DNA of 64,000 bases from NCBI RefSeq assembly GCF_014930455.1, contig NZ_JAAIYO010000001.1:1178001-1242000 (forward strand), written 5' to 3'. The position numbers were made by a program, and so were the translations under genes. Each line of letters opens with the position of its first letter. Positions within the stretch are counted from its first letter, which is position 1. The notes beneath the pieces were generated by a model. It worked only from the letters and a program-made list of their open reading frames with translations, did no database searches and was not told where the DNA came from. Source of the DNA: Corallococcus soli (GTDB lineage: Bacteria > Myxococcota > Myxococcia > Myxococcales > Myxococcaceae). Below are positions 18,224 to 27,258 of this stretch, piece after piece.

Positions 18224-18261
18224 TTGGCGGATGCCCTTCATGCTTGCCTGTGGAGGATAAG

Positions 18262-19101
18262 GTGGAGGTAAATCGAGGTCTGGAAGACTCCTACCTTTTG
18301 TTTGACCGGGTGACAGCCATGCGCGGCAGGGGCGAATCAGGCCAGGTAGCGGTGGAGACGGCCATCGTCCTCCCCCTCTTTGTCTTCTTGCTGCTGGGCA
18401 TCCTGCAGCTGGGCATGATGCATCAGGCCCGCCTGCTGACGAAGTACGCGGCCTACAAGGCCGTGCGCGCCGGCTCCCTCCACAACGCGGACGTGGAGGT
18501 GATGGAGAGGGCCGCGCTCGCGGTGCTGCTGCCCATGGTGAGCCAGGCGGGCGGCGGTGGGGCGGAGGTCCTCAAGCCCATCGCCAGCGCCTCGGACTTC
18601 GCGCAGAAGTGGAACTCGTCGGGCATCTCGCAGAACAAGATGCCGGATGCGGACCTGAAGTACGCACAGGTCCACATCTGCGGCCCGCTCAAGGCGGACA
18701 TCACCTCCGGCACCCATGCCAACAAGGAACTCGACTTCGACGACCCCCGGGTCGCGTCCGGCGGTGACTGGGCGGAGAGCCTGCGCACCAAGCTGAGCAT
18801 CCAGGTGACGTTCAACTACCGCCTGCCCATCCCCTTCGCGGACGTCACCATCTTCAACATCGCCCGCGGGCAGAAGGCCCTTCCGTACGTGCTGAGGCTC
18901 GGGAAGGAAGAGAACCACACGAAGAAGTCGTACGTCGACTTCCGGACCGATCCCCTGGATGCCGCGGCGGAGAACAAGCTCTACATCCTGCCCATCCGCG
19001 CCACCTACATCATGCGGATGCACTCGAACTTCTACCTCACGCAGAAAGCCCTCCCGGAAGTGAACAAATGCACCTTCACGTTCGACCAGGCGGCGGAATG
19101 A
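18262..19101 (+). CDS. TadE-like minor pilin
   Basis: About 279 residues. The prepilin-like signature is SG before QVAVETAIVLPLFVFLLLGI, with glutamate at +5 after the cleavage glycine, as in TadE/TadF pseudopilins. The rest is a large beta-rich extracytoplasmic part. I chose the GTG at 18262 because GGAGG lies 5 bases upstream; in-frame alternatives are GTG 18310 and ATG 18319, which would shorten the leader but keep the cleavage site. The stop overlaps the next start (ATGA), indicating translational coupling. The predicted role is assembly or capping of a type IVb (Flp/Tad) pilus or a secretion pseudopilus. Confidence 0.8.
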   Translation: MEVNRGLEDSYLLFDRVTAMRGRGESGQVAVETAIVLPLFVFLLLGILQLGMMHQARLLTKYAAYKAVRAGSLHNADVEVMERAALAVLLPMVSQAGGGGAEVLKPIASASDFAQKWNSSGISQNKMPDADLKYAQVHICGPLKADITSGTHANKELDFDDPRVASGGDWAESLRTKLSIQVTFNYRLPIPFADVTIFNIARGQKALPYVLRLGKEENHTKKSYVDFRTDPLDAAAENKLYILPIRATYIMRMHSNFYLTQKALPEVNKCTFTFDQAAE

Positions 19102-20639
19102 GCTCGAAACGCGTTCGTCGAAGCCGTGCCCGGGGCCAGTCGCTGGTACTGGCCTGTCTGTCCTTCCTCCTGCTCGCGCTGATGACGACGCTCAGCTTCA
19201 ACCTGAGCCACGCCCTGCGTGAGAAGATGAGCCTGCAGCAGCACAGCGACACCATGGCCTACTCCATGGCCGTGCTGGAGGCGCGCTCGCTCAACTACTA
19301 CGCGGTCACCAACCGCTCCATCGCCGCCTCCTACGCGGCCATGACCACCATGCACGGCTACATGGCGGCCGCCAGCGTGACCGGCGACATGATGAGCGCC
19401 GGCAGCACGAACTTCGTCATGATCGCCATCCTGGAGCTGGCGCAGTGCTACCCCAAGCTCACGCACTGCGTTCATGCTGCTGAGGCGCTCAAGATCTCGA
19501 GCGAGTACAGTCAGAAGGCCAACGACTACAACAAGAAGGTCAAGAACCTCGAGAGCGACTTCAACAAGATCATCAAGAACCTCGACAAGATGGCCAACTC
19601 CCTGCACGCCTCGCAGGCTGCGGTGCACAGGTCGACGGCCAACGCGGTGCGGGACGGCCAGTCGGCGGACCTCAAGAAGCTCACCGAGTACAACGCGCCG
19701 GGTGCGTCCACCGTGGCCACGGGGGTGGGCAGCATCAACACGGATGAGTTCAACTGCGTGGTGGACGGGATGAACTGCCAGAAGGCGCAGAGCACCTCCA
19801 CCCAGGCGCGCGCCCGCTCGATGACGGAGGTCGCCAACGCGACCCGTCCAAGCTGGGCCACCGACCGTGGCATCCCGGTGCTGATGAACGGCATCCCCTC
19901 GTATCTGAACAACAAGTTCCAGAAGTCGCTCCTCAAGGACATCCCAAGCCGCGGCACCCACATCGGCTTCGACCATAAGGGCACGGCGAAGGTCGTGAAG
20001 CAGATGGGTGACGTCCACGGCAATGGTCAGTATGGCGGCAACACGGGGGATGCCGTCGCCGCGGATGAGCACGGCACGCTCTTCCAGCAGTGGCGCGATG
20101 GCGCGTGGATCTCGTCGTATGACGCCAAGATCAGCAGCCGCGCGAGCGGCAGCGAGCACACGCCGAACGGTGCCCATAGCGGCCAGCACTCCGAGTTCAA
20201 GGGCGTCAACACCAAGGACCTGGCCTCGTGCGCCACGGAGGGCAACTGCTTCATGAAGTTCCGCGGCATTGACTCCAAGGCGGAGGACTGGGGCCAGCCG
20301 CGCGCCTACAGCTACACCACCCGGCAGTTCTTCAACGGCTCCTACGCCAAGGCGCCCTGGGAGCTCAACAGCTCCGGCACCCTCAAGTTCGGCCACGGAG
20401 CGCAGGGGACGGGCTCGCTGCGGCTCGCGCCGGGAGAAGGGGCCGCCCTCTCCAAGGCGCTCGTCTACTACCACCGCCTGGGACCGAACGGCTGGAAGGA
20501 GTCCCCCAGCCTCTTCAATCCCTACTGGCGCGCCAAGCTCCACCCGTTCTCGGCCGAGGAGGCGTCGAGGGTGCTCAGCGCCGCGAACAATTCGGACGGC
20601 AGCCAAATCGCGTCATCCGCACAGGACCTGCCCCTATGA
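19098..20639 (+). CDS. TadG-like pilus-associated protein
   Basis: About 513 residues. A basic start (KRVRRSRARG) is followed by a single hydrophobic segment QSLVLACLSFLLLALMTTL and a helix rich in Met/Ser/Tyr (HSDTMAYSMAVLEARSLNYY). The layout resembles TadG-type proteins, but the +5 glutamate of TadE/F pilins is missing and no von Willebrand MIDAS motif is apparent. The rest is hydrophilic with a coiled-coil stretch near residues 135-180. The ATG at 19098 overlaps the preceding stop. It is the longest product of the operon and probably reaches across the periplasm. Confidence 0.72.
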   Translation: MSSKRVRRSRARGQSLVLACLSFLLLALMTTLSFNLSHALREKMSLQQHSDTMAYSMAVLEARSLNYYAVTNRSIAASYAAMTTMHGYMAAASVTGDMMSAGSTNFVMIAILELAQCYPKLTHCVHAAEALKISSEYSQKANDYNKKVKNLESDFNKIIKNLDKMANSLHASQAAVHRSTANAVRDGQSADLKKLTEYNAPGASTVATGVGSINTDEFNCVVDGMNCQKAQSTSTQARARSMTEVANATRPSWATDRGIPVLMNGIPSYLNNKFQKSLLKDIPSRGTHIGFDHKGTAKVVKQMGDVHGNGQYGGNTGDAVAADEHGTLFQQWRDGAWISSYDAKISSRASGSEHTPNGAHSGQHSEFKGVNTKDLASCATEGNCFMKFRGIDSKAEDWGQPRAYSYTTRQFFNGSYAKAPWELNSSGTLKFGHGAQGTGSLRLAPGEGAALSKALVYYHRLGPNGWKESPSLFNPYWRAKLHPFSAEEASRVLSAANNSDGSQIASSAQDLPL

Positions 20640-21700
20640 ACCGTCGCCATCACGTCCGCCGCCGTGGCGCCGCCTCCGTGGAGATGGCGCTGTCGATGAT
20701 CGTCCTCATCCCCATCTTCCTGTACTCGGTGTTCCTGGACGACCTGCTGCGCTACTCACTGGATGCCCAGGAGGGCGCGCTCTCCACGGTGTGGGACTAC
20801 ACCGTGCAGGACTTCACCAAGGCCCCCACCGATGTGCAGCGCTTCGCCCGCCTGACCTTCTGCGACCACGAGTCCGGTATCGACCGGCCGGAGGCCATGA
20901 CCGGCGGCAAGTACGATGACTGCGAAGTCCCTGACCACCACAAGGCCGTGGTGGCCCACGTCTGCTGGCTGAATGCCAACGCCAAGCAGGTGACGTGCCA
21001 GATTGACGAGGGCGCGGGGAGGTCCATGGACCCCAGGCACCAAGCCTTCCACAGCCAGTACACCCGGGGCGGTCTGGTGCAGTGCGAGGCCCGGGCCGTG
21101 GTGGAGAACTACATGCTGCCCGAAACGTTCCTGCCCGAGTTCAGCAAGGAGAAGCTGACCAAGAAGCAATGGCAGAACGACAGCGCGAACGCGGTCCACG
21201 ACAACGCCACGGCGGGCGAGGCCGGGGCGGGGGGCATGGGCGGGCGTATCGAGGGCAATGCCTACTTCCTCAAGCAGCAGCAGATGTCCGTCTTCACCGA
21301 CACCTGGGCGCTCACCCAGGAGGCCGACACGGAGCCCGGAGACAAGAGCGGTGAGATGTATGACCGGGTGAATTTCACCTACCGCACGAGCGAGGGGTAC
21401 ACGAACGTGGTCTCGGAGTACCCGACGTTCATGCAGAACATCACCCAGGACCTGCTGTCGATGCAGTACCTGCCCCTCTTTGGGGCCGACAACATCCTCA
21501 CCCCGAACCTGGCCATCAAGCCCCACACGGGCGCCACCATGCCCTCCATCAGGGTGGCGCAGGAGGGGCGCGGCGGAAGCTCGTCGAACTACTTCACCAC
21601 CGAGTGGAGGGACTGGGAGTCGAACAAGAGCGAGAACATCTACAACAACAGCGACCGCGGCGACTGGTACATGGGCTGCAAGGAAGCTGAGCAGTGCTGA
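20636..21700 (+). CDS. Second TadE-like minor pilin
   Basis: 354 residues. The start MNRRHHVRRRGAASVEMALS contains a basic leader, a cleavage glycine and glutamate at +5, followed by the hydrophobic stretch MIVLIPIFLYSVFL. The mature part is hydrophilic, with several cysteines (FCDHES, DDCEV, VCWLN, VTCQI, and a C-terminal MGCKEAEQC) that may form disulfides outside the cytoplasm. The ATG overlaps the previous stop by the ATGA arrangement. The family match is by N-terminal signature only. Confidence 0.75.
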   Translation: MNRRHHVRRRGAASVEMALSMIVLIPIFLYSVFLDDLLRYSLDAQEGALSTVWDYTVQDFTKAPTDVQRFARLTFCDHESGIDRPEAMTGGKYDDCEVPDHHKAVVAHVCWLNANAKQVTCQIDEGAGRSMDPRHQAFHSQYTRGGLVQCEARAVVENYMLPETFLPEFSKEKLTKKQWQNDSANAVHDNATAGEAGAGGMGGRIEGNAYFLKQQQMSVFTDTWALTQEADTEPGDKSGEMYDRVNFTYRTSEGYTNVVSEYPTFMQNITQDLLSMQYLPLFGADNILTPNLAIKPHTGATMPSIRVAQEGRGGSSSNYFTTEWRDWESNKSENIYNNSDRGDWYMGCKEAEQC

Positions 21701-22557
21701 GGGAGGTCGCCCACCATCCTGCGTTTCGCGCGGGGACGCTCCTGGCGTCCGTCGCCGTGGTGGGCGTGCTCCTTGGCGTGGCCTGGGAGGATGTCCGCTA
21801 CAGCGGCGCCCCCACGGCGCTGGAGCGGGTGGAGGCCCAGGTGGAAGCGCGGGAGACCGCGCAGGACACGGGGCTTCCGGCCCGTACGAAGCGGGACGAG
21901 GCCATCCTGGCGCGGACGTTGACGTACTTTCCGCCCTACCCGAAGGCGAGCCGTCCGGAAGCGCTGGCCGCTGACTACATGGGGCCGGACGCGCCCATCG
22001 CGGTGTCCTGGTTCGCCACCACGGACTCGTCGGACCAGGTGCTCGAGCACTACCGCAAGGTGCTCCTGGACCAGGGCCTGCCCGTCATCGGCATGCGCTT
22101 CAACCCGAACGCGGGCTACGTGGGCTACTGGGTCCCGGACACCGAGGAGGTTCGCCTCGTCTCCACGCTGCACCAGGGTGGGGAGACGATGGCGTTCGTG
22201 TCCGCCGGGCAGATGGCCAACGTGCTGAACCGCGACAGCCGGGTGCCGGATTGGATCCCCGTGCCCCCGGGCCTGCAGGTGACCTCTTCCCTGACGCTGA
22301 AGATGGAAGGGCTCGACAACACCACGGTGACCGGCACGATGTCCGCCGCGACCGTGGAGGCGGCGGAGCAGATCTACCGGAAGACGCTGCGCTCCCGGGG
22401 CTGGGTGGCGGAGGACGGCAGCTCTCCAAGCTTCCAGCAGCGGGAGTTGACGGTCAGCAACACGGGCCTGCGTGGGCAGGTCATCCTGAAGCAGGCGGCC
22501 GGCGACGAGGTGGAGTTCCACCTGTCGCTGATGCAGAAGGCGGAGGCCGTGCCATGA
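21694..22557 (+). CDS. Membrane-anchored protein of unknown function in the Tad-like operon
   Basis: 287 residues with one N-terminal membrane span (AGTLLASVAVVGVLLGVAW, about residues 13-31) and an extracytoplasmic part. It does not resemble CpaB/RcpC. The C-terminal two thirds contain two similar alpha/beta units (VSWFATTDSSDQVLEHYRKV... and TGTMSAATVEAAEQIYRKTL...), suggesting an internal duplication. The start is a GTG at 21694 overlapping the previous stop by several bases. The tight coupling implies a role in the same apparatus. Confidence 0.72.
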   Translation: MLREVAHHPAFRAGTLLASVAVVGVLLGVAWEDVRYSGAPTALERVEAQVEARETAQDTGLPARTKRDEAILARTLTYFPPYPKASRPEALAADYMGPDAPIAVSWFATTDSSDQVLEHYRKVLLDQGLPVIGMRFNPNAGYVGYWVPDTEEVRLVSTLHQGGETMAFVSAGQMANVLNRDSRVPDWIPVPPGLQVTSSLTLKMEGLDNTTVTGTMSAATVEAAEQIYRKTLRSRGWVAEDGSSPSFQQRELTVSNTGLRGQVILKQAAGDEVEFHLSLMQKAEAVP

Positions 22558-22865
22558 ACACGGTACGAGAGGAGCGCTGGAGCATGAAGAACCTTGGTGG
22601 CTGGACCCTGGCGATGGGCGTGAGCGCGATGCTGTTCGTGGCTCCGTCGGCCTGGGCGAAGGAGTGCGCGCGGGTTTGCGTCGACGACCTGGCGAGGAAC
22701 TCGAAGCTGTGCAAGCAACACGCGAAGAACAAGTCGGTCGAGTGCGTGCAGATGATGACGCAGGCGAAGGACGAGTGCCTCAAGGAGTGCAAGAATCCGT
22801 CGCAGAAGGCGGCGCCCCAGGAGGACGACTCCCATGAAGACGACTCCCATGAAGACGCGCACTGA
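22554..22865 (+). CDS. Small cysteine-rich secreted protein in the Tad-like operon
   Basis: 103 residues from the ATG at 22554 (ATGA overlap with the preceding stop), or 93 from an internal ATG at 22584 that begins an ideal signal peptide (MKNLGGWTLAMGVSAMLFVA, ending SAWA). The mature part has a regular cysteine pattern (CARVC, KLCKQ, VECVQ, ECLKEC) suggesting a disulfide-bonded helical hairpin. It ends with a duplicated His/Glu/Asp motif (HEDDSHEDAH). The 3' end overlaps the following pilin gene. I know no family for it. Confidence 0.7.
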   Translation: MNTVREERWSMKNLGGWTLAMGVSAMLFVAPSAWAKECARVCVDDLARNSKLCKQHAKNKSVECVQMMTQAKDECLKECKNPSQKAAPQEDDSHEDDSHEDAH

Positions 22866-23040
22866 GCTGCTGCGCCGCCAGCGCCTTCAGCGCGGCCAGG
22901 CGATGTCCGAGTACGGCGTCATCTCCGCGGCCTTCTTCGGCTTCTCGGTGATGAGCTGGCCGTTCCTCGTGCAGTTGATCAACGCCCTGCACACGTACTT
23001 CCAGTCCGTCTACTACGTCATCCAGTCCCCCATCCCCTGA
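22834..23040 (+). CDS. Flp-like type IVb pilin
   Basis: 68 residues. A basic leader ends RLQRG, then QAMSEYGVISAAFFGFSVMSW: glutamate and tyrosine at +5/+6 after the cleavage glycine match Flp pilins (the Flp motif is G followed by xxxxEY). A hydrophobic helix and a short Tyr-rich tail complete a typical small mature pilin. The start at 22834 has AGGAGG nine bases upstream, and both lie inside the preceding gene; a second in-frame ATG at 22849 lies in the repeated sequence. It is the last gene of the operon, and a strong terminator follows. Confidence 0.75.
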   Translation: MKTTPMKTRTELLRRQRLQRGQAMSEYGVISAAFFGFSVMSWPFLVQLINALHTYFQSVYYVIQSPIP

Positions 23041-23061
23041 TGCGGTGATGGGAGGGACGGA

Positions 23062-23084
23062 CCCCGGGCCCTCAAGGCCCGGGG
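23062..23084. terminator. Strong hairpin terminator between pilin operon and LivK-like gene
   Basis: CCCCGGGCC (23062-23070) pairs perfectly with GGCCCGGGG (23076-23084) around the loop CTCAA. It sits between the pilin stop at 23040 and the convergent gene end at 23101, and so can serve both directions. There is no U-tract. Confidence 0.7.
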
Positions 23085-23100
23085 GCGGGTGGATGCGACG

Positions 23101-24300
23101 TCAGGGCTTCACGGTGGTGACGAACACCGCCTTGCCGCCCTCGACCTTCATCACCACGGCCTGCTTCACCGCGTCGCGGTTGGCGTCCAGGTTGATGGTG
23201 CCCGCGACCCCCGGGAAGTCCTTCGTCGCGGCGATGGCGTCGCGGATGGCGGGCCCGGAGGTGTCCGGCGCGCGCTTCATCGCGTCCACCAGCAGCCGCG
23301 CGGCGTCGTACGCCAGCACCGCCACGCTGTCCGGCACCGCGCCGTAGGCGTCCTTGTACTTCTTGAGGAAGCCCTGGACGACGGGGTCCGGGTTGTCCGG
23401 CGAGTAGTGGTTGGAGAAGTAGCTGCCCTCCAGCGCGGAGCCGCCCAGCTCGAAGAGCTTGTCGGAGTCCCACCCGTCACCGCCCAGCAGTGGTACGCGC
23501 AGGCCCACCTCGCGCGCCTGCCGCGCGATGATGCCCACGTCCGTGTAGTAGCCGGGCACGAACACGGCCTCCGGCTTGCGGTTCTTGATGGCGGTCAGCT
23601 GCGCGCGGAAGTCGGTGTCGCCCTTGGAGTAGCTCTCCTGGGCCACCACCTGCCCACCGAAGGACTTGAACTTCTCGTTGAACACCTCCGCCAGCCCCAC
23701 GGAGAAGGCGCTCTTGTTGTCCACGAGCATCGCCACCTTCGACAGCTTCAGGTTCTCCCGCGCGAACTTCGCCATCACCAGGCCCTGGAACGGGTCGATG
23801 AAGCAGACGCGGAAGATGTAGTCGCCTTTCTTCGTCACCTCGGGGCTGGTGGACGTGGGCGTAATCATGGGCACGCGACCGGCCTGCGCCTTGTCCGCCA
23901 TGGCCATGGACACGGACGACGCGGCCTCGCCCAGCAGCGCCACCACCTTGTCCTGCGCGATGAGCCGCGTGGCGGCCTGGGCGCCTTCCTCCGGACGGCC
24001 CTGGCTGTCGTAGAGGCGCACCACCAGCTTCTGGCCCCTCACGCCGCCCGCGGCGTTGGCTTCCTGGATGGCCAGGTCGATGCCGTTGCGCGCGGAGATG
24101 CCGAAGGTGGCCTCGGAGCCGGTGAGGCTGCCCACCTCTCCAATGAGGATGCTGCCTTCGGGCGGAGGACCCGGCGGGGAGGCCGTGGACGGGGCGCCCT
24201 GCGACGCGGGGGCCGCGGGCGCGGGAGCAGCGGACTTCTTCTCACAGCCCACCAGGGCCAGGGCCAGGGCGGTGAGCAGGAGGGGCAGGGGACGGCGCAT
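23101..24300 (-). CDS. LivK-like substrate-binding lipoprotein
   Basis: 399 residues. The signal peptide ends in the lipobox LALVGC (Cys19), then an Ala/Pro spacer and a periplasmic binding protein type I domain: ILIGEVGSLTGSEATFG, GIDLAIQEANAAGGV, MITPTSTSPEVT, FIDPFQGLVMAKFA and VFVPGYYTDVG are typical of branched-chain amino acid binding proteins. No permease or ATPase gene is next to it, so it is an orphan receptor; the ligand is not predictable. The ATG at 24300 has GAGGAG upstream. An in-frame upstream extension to 24486 lies in the Suf regulator promoter region and is rejected. Confidence 0.88.
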   Translation of the reverse strand: MRRPLPLLLTALALALVGCEKKSAAPAPAAPASQGAPSTASPPGPPPEGSILIGEVGSLTGSEATFGISARNGIDLAIQEANAAGGVRGQKLVVRLYDSQGRPEEGAQAATRLIAQDKVVALLGEAASSVSMAMADKAQAGRVPMITPTSTSPEVTKKGDYIFRVCFIDPFQGLVMAKFARENLKLSKVAMLVDNKSAFSVGLAEVFNEKFKSFGGQVVAQESYSKGDTDFRAQLTAIKNRKPEAVFVPGYYTDVGIIARQAREVGLRVPLLGGDGWDSDKLFELGGSALEGSYFSNHYSPDNPDPVVQGFLKKYKDAYGAVPDSVAVLAYDAARLLVDAMKRAPDTSGPAIRDAIAATKDFPGVAGTINLDANRDAVKQAVVMKVEGGKAVFVTTVKP

Positions 24301-24437
24301 CAAGGGGGCTCCTCGGCCAGAAAGCGAACGGTCGCACCCTAGCTTGAGCAGTGGAGCGCGGCGAACCCGCACCCCGGGGCGGTGTGCGCTCCCCACCCTG
24401 GCGGCCCTCCCTCCAGGGGCCGGCGGACGCCCCTGAT

Positions 24438-24466
24438 TTGAATGTGGACTGAATAGGTCCAGATTA
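24438..24466 (+). promoter_or_regulatory. Suf operon promoter with overlapping palindromic operator
   Basis: TGGAC-N7-GTCCA at 24445-24461 is a perfect 5-base inverted repeat. It lies within a plausible sigma-70 promoter: TTGAAT (24438-24443), 17 bases, then AGATTA (24461-24466). The start codon of the Rrf2 regulator is 62 bases beyond. Such placement fits autorepression by the first gene of the operon, as known for IscR/SufR-type regulators. The repeat is not the textbook E. coli IscR site. Confidence 0.5.
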
Positions 24467-24527
24467 CGTAAGAGGCCGTCGGGCATCGGGCCCGCGAAGC
24501 CACGGCAGGCACAGGAGACACCCCCTC

Positions 24528-25037
24528 ATGCTCCGGATGAGCAAGATGACGGACTACGGCATCGTGCTGATGGCCGAGCTGGCGCGCGCGGACGGGGACA
24601 CCCGGACCACGCGAGAGCTGGCGGCACGCACGCGTGTCTCCCTCCCTTCCGCGAGCAAGGTGCTCAAGGGCCTGCTGCAGGCGGGGCTGGTGGTGTCCCA
24701 CCGGGGCGCGAGCGGCGGCTACGGCCTGGCGCGTCCGGCGGAGGCCATCTCCCTGGCGGAGCTCGTCACCGCGCTGGAGGGCCCGGTGGCCCTCACCGAG
24801 TGCGGCCAGCACACCGCGCCCGCCACGCCCTGCGAGCTGGAGTCCGTCTGCCAGGTGCGGGGCCACTGGCGGCTCATCAATCAAGCCATCCAGGAGGCGC
24901 TGGGGAAGCTGACGCTGGCGGACCTGCGCGCGCCCGCGCCCCGCATGCCGGAGCGGCTGGTGGGCCTGGGCCTGCCGGCGAGCGCCGCCGGCGTGAACAG
25001 CGCCCTTCCTCCTTCCGCGACGGGAGTCCGGTCATGA
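24528..25037 (+). CDS. Rrf2-family regulator of the Suf operon (SufR/IscR-like)
   Basis: 169 residues. An N-terminal winged helix ([18 protein letters not shown], then [23 protein letters not shown] and a GGYGLARP wing) matches Rrf2 regulators. Three cysteines at 92, 102 and 108 (CGQ, PCE, VCQ) are placed as the [2Fe-2S] ligands of IscR-type sensors. The predicted role is to sense Fe-S cluster status and repress the downstream suf genes from the palindrome in its own promoter. The start ATG at 24528 has AGGAG 11 bases upstream. The stop overlaps sufB by ATGA. Confidence 0.9.
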   Translation: MLRMSKMTDYGIVLMAELARADGDTRTTRELAARTRVSLPSASKVLKGLLQAGLVVSHRGASGGYGLARPAEAISLAELVTALEGPVALTECGQHTAPATPCELESVCQVRGHWRLINQAIQEALGKLTLADLRAPAPRMPERLVGLGLPASAAGVNSALPPSATGVRS

Positions 25038-26473
25038 GCAGCACCGAAACCATCCAGGAACTCACCCGCAAGGGCTATCAGGCGGGCTTCGTCACGCAGG
25101 TGGAGTCGGACACGCTGCCGCCCGGCCTGGACGAGGACGTCATCCGCGTGCTGTCGCGCAAGAAGGGCGAACCGGCCTTCATGCTCGACTGGCGCCTGAA
25201 GGCGTACCGGCACTGGCTCACCCTGAAGGAGCCCACCTGGCAGGCGGTGAAGTACCACCCCATCGACTACCAGGCCATCCGCTACTACTCGGCGCCGAAG
25301 CAGAAGCCGCTGAAGGACAGCCTGTCGCAGGTGGATCCGGAGATCCTGCGCACCTACGAGAAGCTGGGCATCCCGCTGGAGGAGCAGAAGCGGCTGCAGA
25401 ACGTGGCGGTGGACGCGGTGTTCGACTCCGTGTCGGTGGCCACGACGTTCCGGGAGAAGCTCTACAAGGCGGGCGTCATCTTCTGCTCGTTCTCCGAGGC
25501 GGTGAAGGAGCACCCGGAGCTGGTGGAGCGCTACCTGGGCACGGTGGTGCCGTTCTCCGACAACTTCTTCGCGGCGCTCAACTCCGCGGTCTTCAGCGAC
25601 GGCTCCTTCTGCTACGTGCCCAAGGGCGTGAAGTGCCCCATGGAGCTGTCCACGTACTTCCGCATCAACGCGGCGGACACGGGCCAGTTCGAACGCACGC
25701 TGCTCGTCGCGGACGAGGGCGCCTCCGTGAGCTACCTGGAGGGCTGCACCGCGCCCATGCGCGACACCAACCAGCTGCACGCCGCGGTGGTGGAGCTGGT
25801 GGCGCTGGACGGCGCGTCCATCAAGTACAGCACGGTGCAGAACTGGTACCCGGGTGACGCGGAGGGCAAGGGCGGCATCTACAACTTCGTCACCAAGCGC
25901 GGCATCGCGCACAAGGGCTCCAAGATTTCGTGGACCCAGGTGGAGACGGGTTCGGCCATCACGTGGAAGTACCCCAGCGTCATCCTCAAGGGGGATGACT
26001 CGGTGGGCGAGTTCTACTCCGTGGCGCTCACCAACCACCGCCAGCAGGCGGACACGGGCACGAAGATGATCCACATCGGGAAGAACACCCGGTCCACCAT
26101 CGTGTCCAAGGGCATCTCCGCCGGGCGGGGCCAGAACACGTACCGGGGGCAGGTGAAGGTGCTCAAGAGCGCGGTGAACGCGCGCAATCACACGCAATGC
26201 GATTCCCTGCTGCTCGGTGACAAGTGCGGCGCCCACACGCTGCCGTACATCGAGGTGAAGAACTCGACCGCGCAGGTGGAGCACGAAGCGTCCACGTCGA
26301 AGATTGGCGAGGACCAGCTCTTCTACTGCCGGCAGCGGGGCATCTCCCAGGAGGACGCGGTGTCGATGATCGTCAATGGCTTCTGCCGGCAGGTCTTCAA
26401 GGAGCTGCCCATGGAGTTCGCGGTGGAAGCGCAGAAGCTGTTGGGCGTGAGCCTGGAAGGGAGCGTGGGGTGA
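25034..26473 (+). CDS. sufB: Fe-S cluster assembly scaffold SufB
   Basis: 479 residues, standard SufB length. Typical stretches include [14 protein letters not shown] near residue 50, [39 protein letters not shown] and, near the C-terminus, [21 protein letters not shown]. SufB pairs with SufC and SufD in the cytoplasmic SufBC2D complex that builds [4Fe-4S] clusters. The ATG at 25034 overlaps the regulator stop. An open frame extends upstream inside the regulator gene, but the family N-terminus begins here. Confidence 0.96.
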   Translation: MSSTETIQELTRKGYQAGFVTQVESDTLPPGLDEDVIRVLSRKKGEPAFMLDWRLKAYRHWLTLKEPTWQAVKYHPIDYQAIRYYSAPKQKPLKDSLSQVDPEILRTYEKLGIPLEEQKRLQNVAVDAVFDSVSVATTFREKLYKAGVIFCSFSEAVKEHPELVERYLGTVVPFSDNFFAALNSAVFSDGSFCYVPKGVKCPMELSTYFRINAADTGQFERTLLVADEGASVSYLEGCTAPMRDTNQLHAAVVELVALDGASIKYSTVQNWYPGDAEGKGGIYNFVTKRGIAHKGSKISWTQVETGSAITWKYPSVILKGDDSVGEFYSVALTNHRQQADTGTKMIHIGKNTRSTIVSKGISAGRGQNTYRGQVKVLKSAVNARNHTQCDSLLLGDKCGAHTLPYIEVKNSTAQVEHEASTSKIGEDQLFYCRQRGISQEDAVSMIVNGFCRQVFKELPMEFAVEAQKLLGVSLEGSVG

Positions 26474-27258
26474 TGTCGCTGCTCAGCATTCAGGGCCTGC
26501 ACGCCCGCGTGGGCGACAAGGAGATCCTCAGGGGCATCGACCTGGAGGTCCGCCCGGGCGAGGTGCACGCCATCATGGGGCCCAACGGCTCCGGCAAGAG
26601 CACGCTCGCGGGCGTGCTGGCGGGGCGTGAGACGTTCACGGTGACGCAGGGTTCGGTTCGCTTCAACGGCGAGGACCTGCTGGGCCTGTCGCCCGAGGCG
26701 CGCTCGCAGGCGGGCGTGTTCCTGGCGTTCCAGTACCCGGTGGAGATTCCGGGCGTCGGCAACCTGCACTTCCTGCGCACCGCGCTCAACGCCCGGCGCC
26801 GCGCGAAGGGCGAGGACGAGCTGGACGCGATGGACTTCATGCAGCTCGCCAAGGAGAAGGCGAAGCTGGTGGAGCTGGACAGCGCCTTCATGGGCCGCTC
26901 GGTGAACGAGGGCTTCTCCGGCGGGGAGAAGAAGCGCAATGAGATCTTCCAGATGGCGGTGCTCCAGCCGAAGCTGGCGCTGCTGGACGAGACGGACTCG
27001 GGCCTGGACATCGACGCGCTGCGCGTCGTCGCGGGCGGCGTGAACGCCCTGCGCGCGCCGGACCGGGCGATGGTTGTGATTACCCACTACCAGCGACTGC
27101 TGGACTACATCGTGCCGGACCACGTGCACGTGATGGCGGCGGGCCGCATCGTGCGCTCGGGCGGGCGCGAGCTGGCGCTGGAGCTGGAGGAGAAGGGCTA
27201 CGGCTGGCTGGGCGGGGAGGGCGTTGGGGCCGGCAAGGCGAAGGAGGCGCGGCGATGA
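26473..27258 (+). CDS. sufC: Fe-S assembly ATPase SufC
   Basis: 261 residues, an ABC-type ATPase. Walker A is GPNGSGKST (about residues 35-43), the Q-loop region is FLAFQYPVEIPG, the signature is SGGEKKRNE, and Walker B is LALLDETDSGLDIDAL, the SufC-specific version. It supplies ATPase activity to the SufBCD complex. The start shares one base with the sufB stop (TGATG). The Lys/Gly tail beyond the usual end (GVGAGKAKEARR) is short. Confidence 0.96.
   Translation: MSLLSIQGLHARVGDKEILRGIDLEVRPGEVHAIMGPNGSGKSTLAGVLAGRETFTVTQGSVRFNGEDLLGLSPEARSQAGVFLAFQYPVEIPGVGNLHFLRTALNARRRAKGEDELDAMDFMQLAKEKAKLVELDSAFMGRSVNEGFSGGEKKRNEIFQMAVLQPKLALLDETDSGLDIDALRVVAGGVNALRAPDRAMVVITHYQRLLDYIVPDHVHVMAAGRIVRSGGRELALELEEKGYGWLGGEGVGAGKAKEARR

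Noticed and set aside
18230-18252. Possible sigma-54 site before the Tad-like operon (TGGCGGATGCCC...TGCTTGC)
   Set aside because: The GG to GC spacing is wrong for a -24/-12 promoter.
23101-24300. LivK-like protein as part of a complete amino-acid ABC transporter
   Set aside because: No permease or ATPase gene is adjacent. The neighbours are a pilin operon and the Suf operon.
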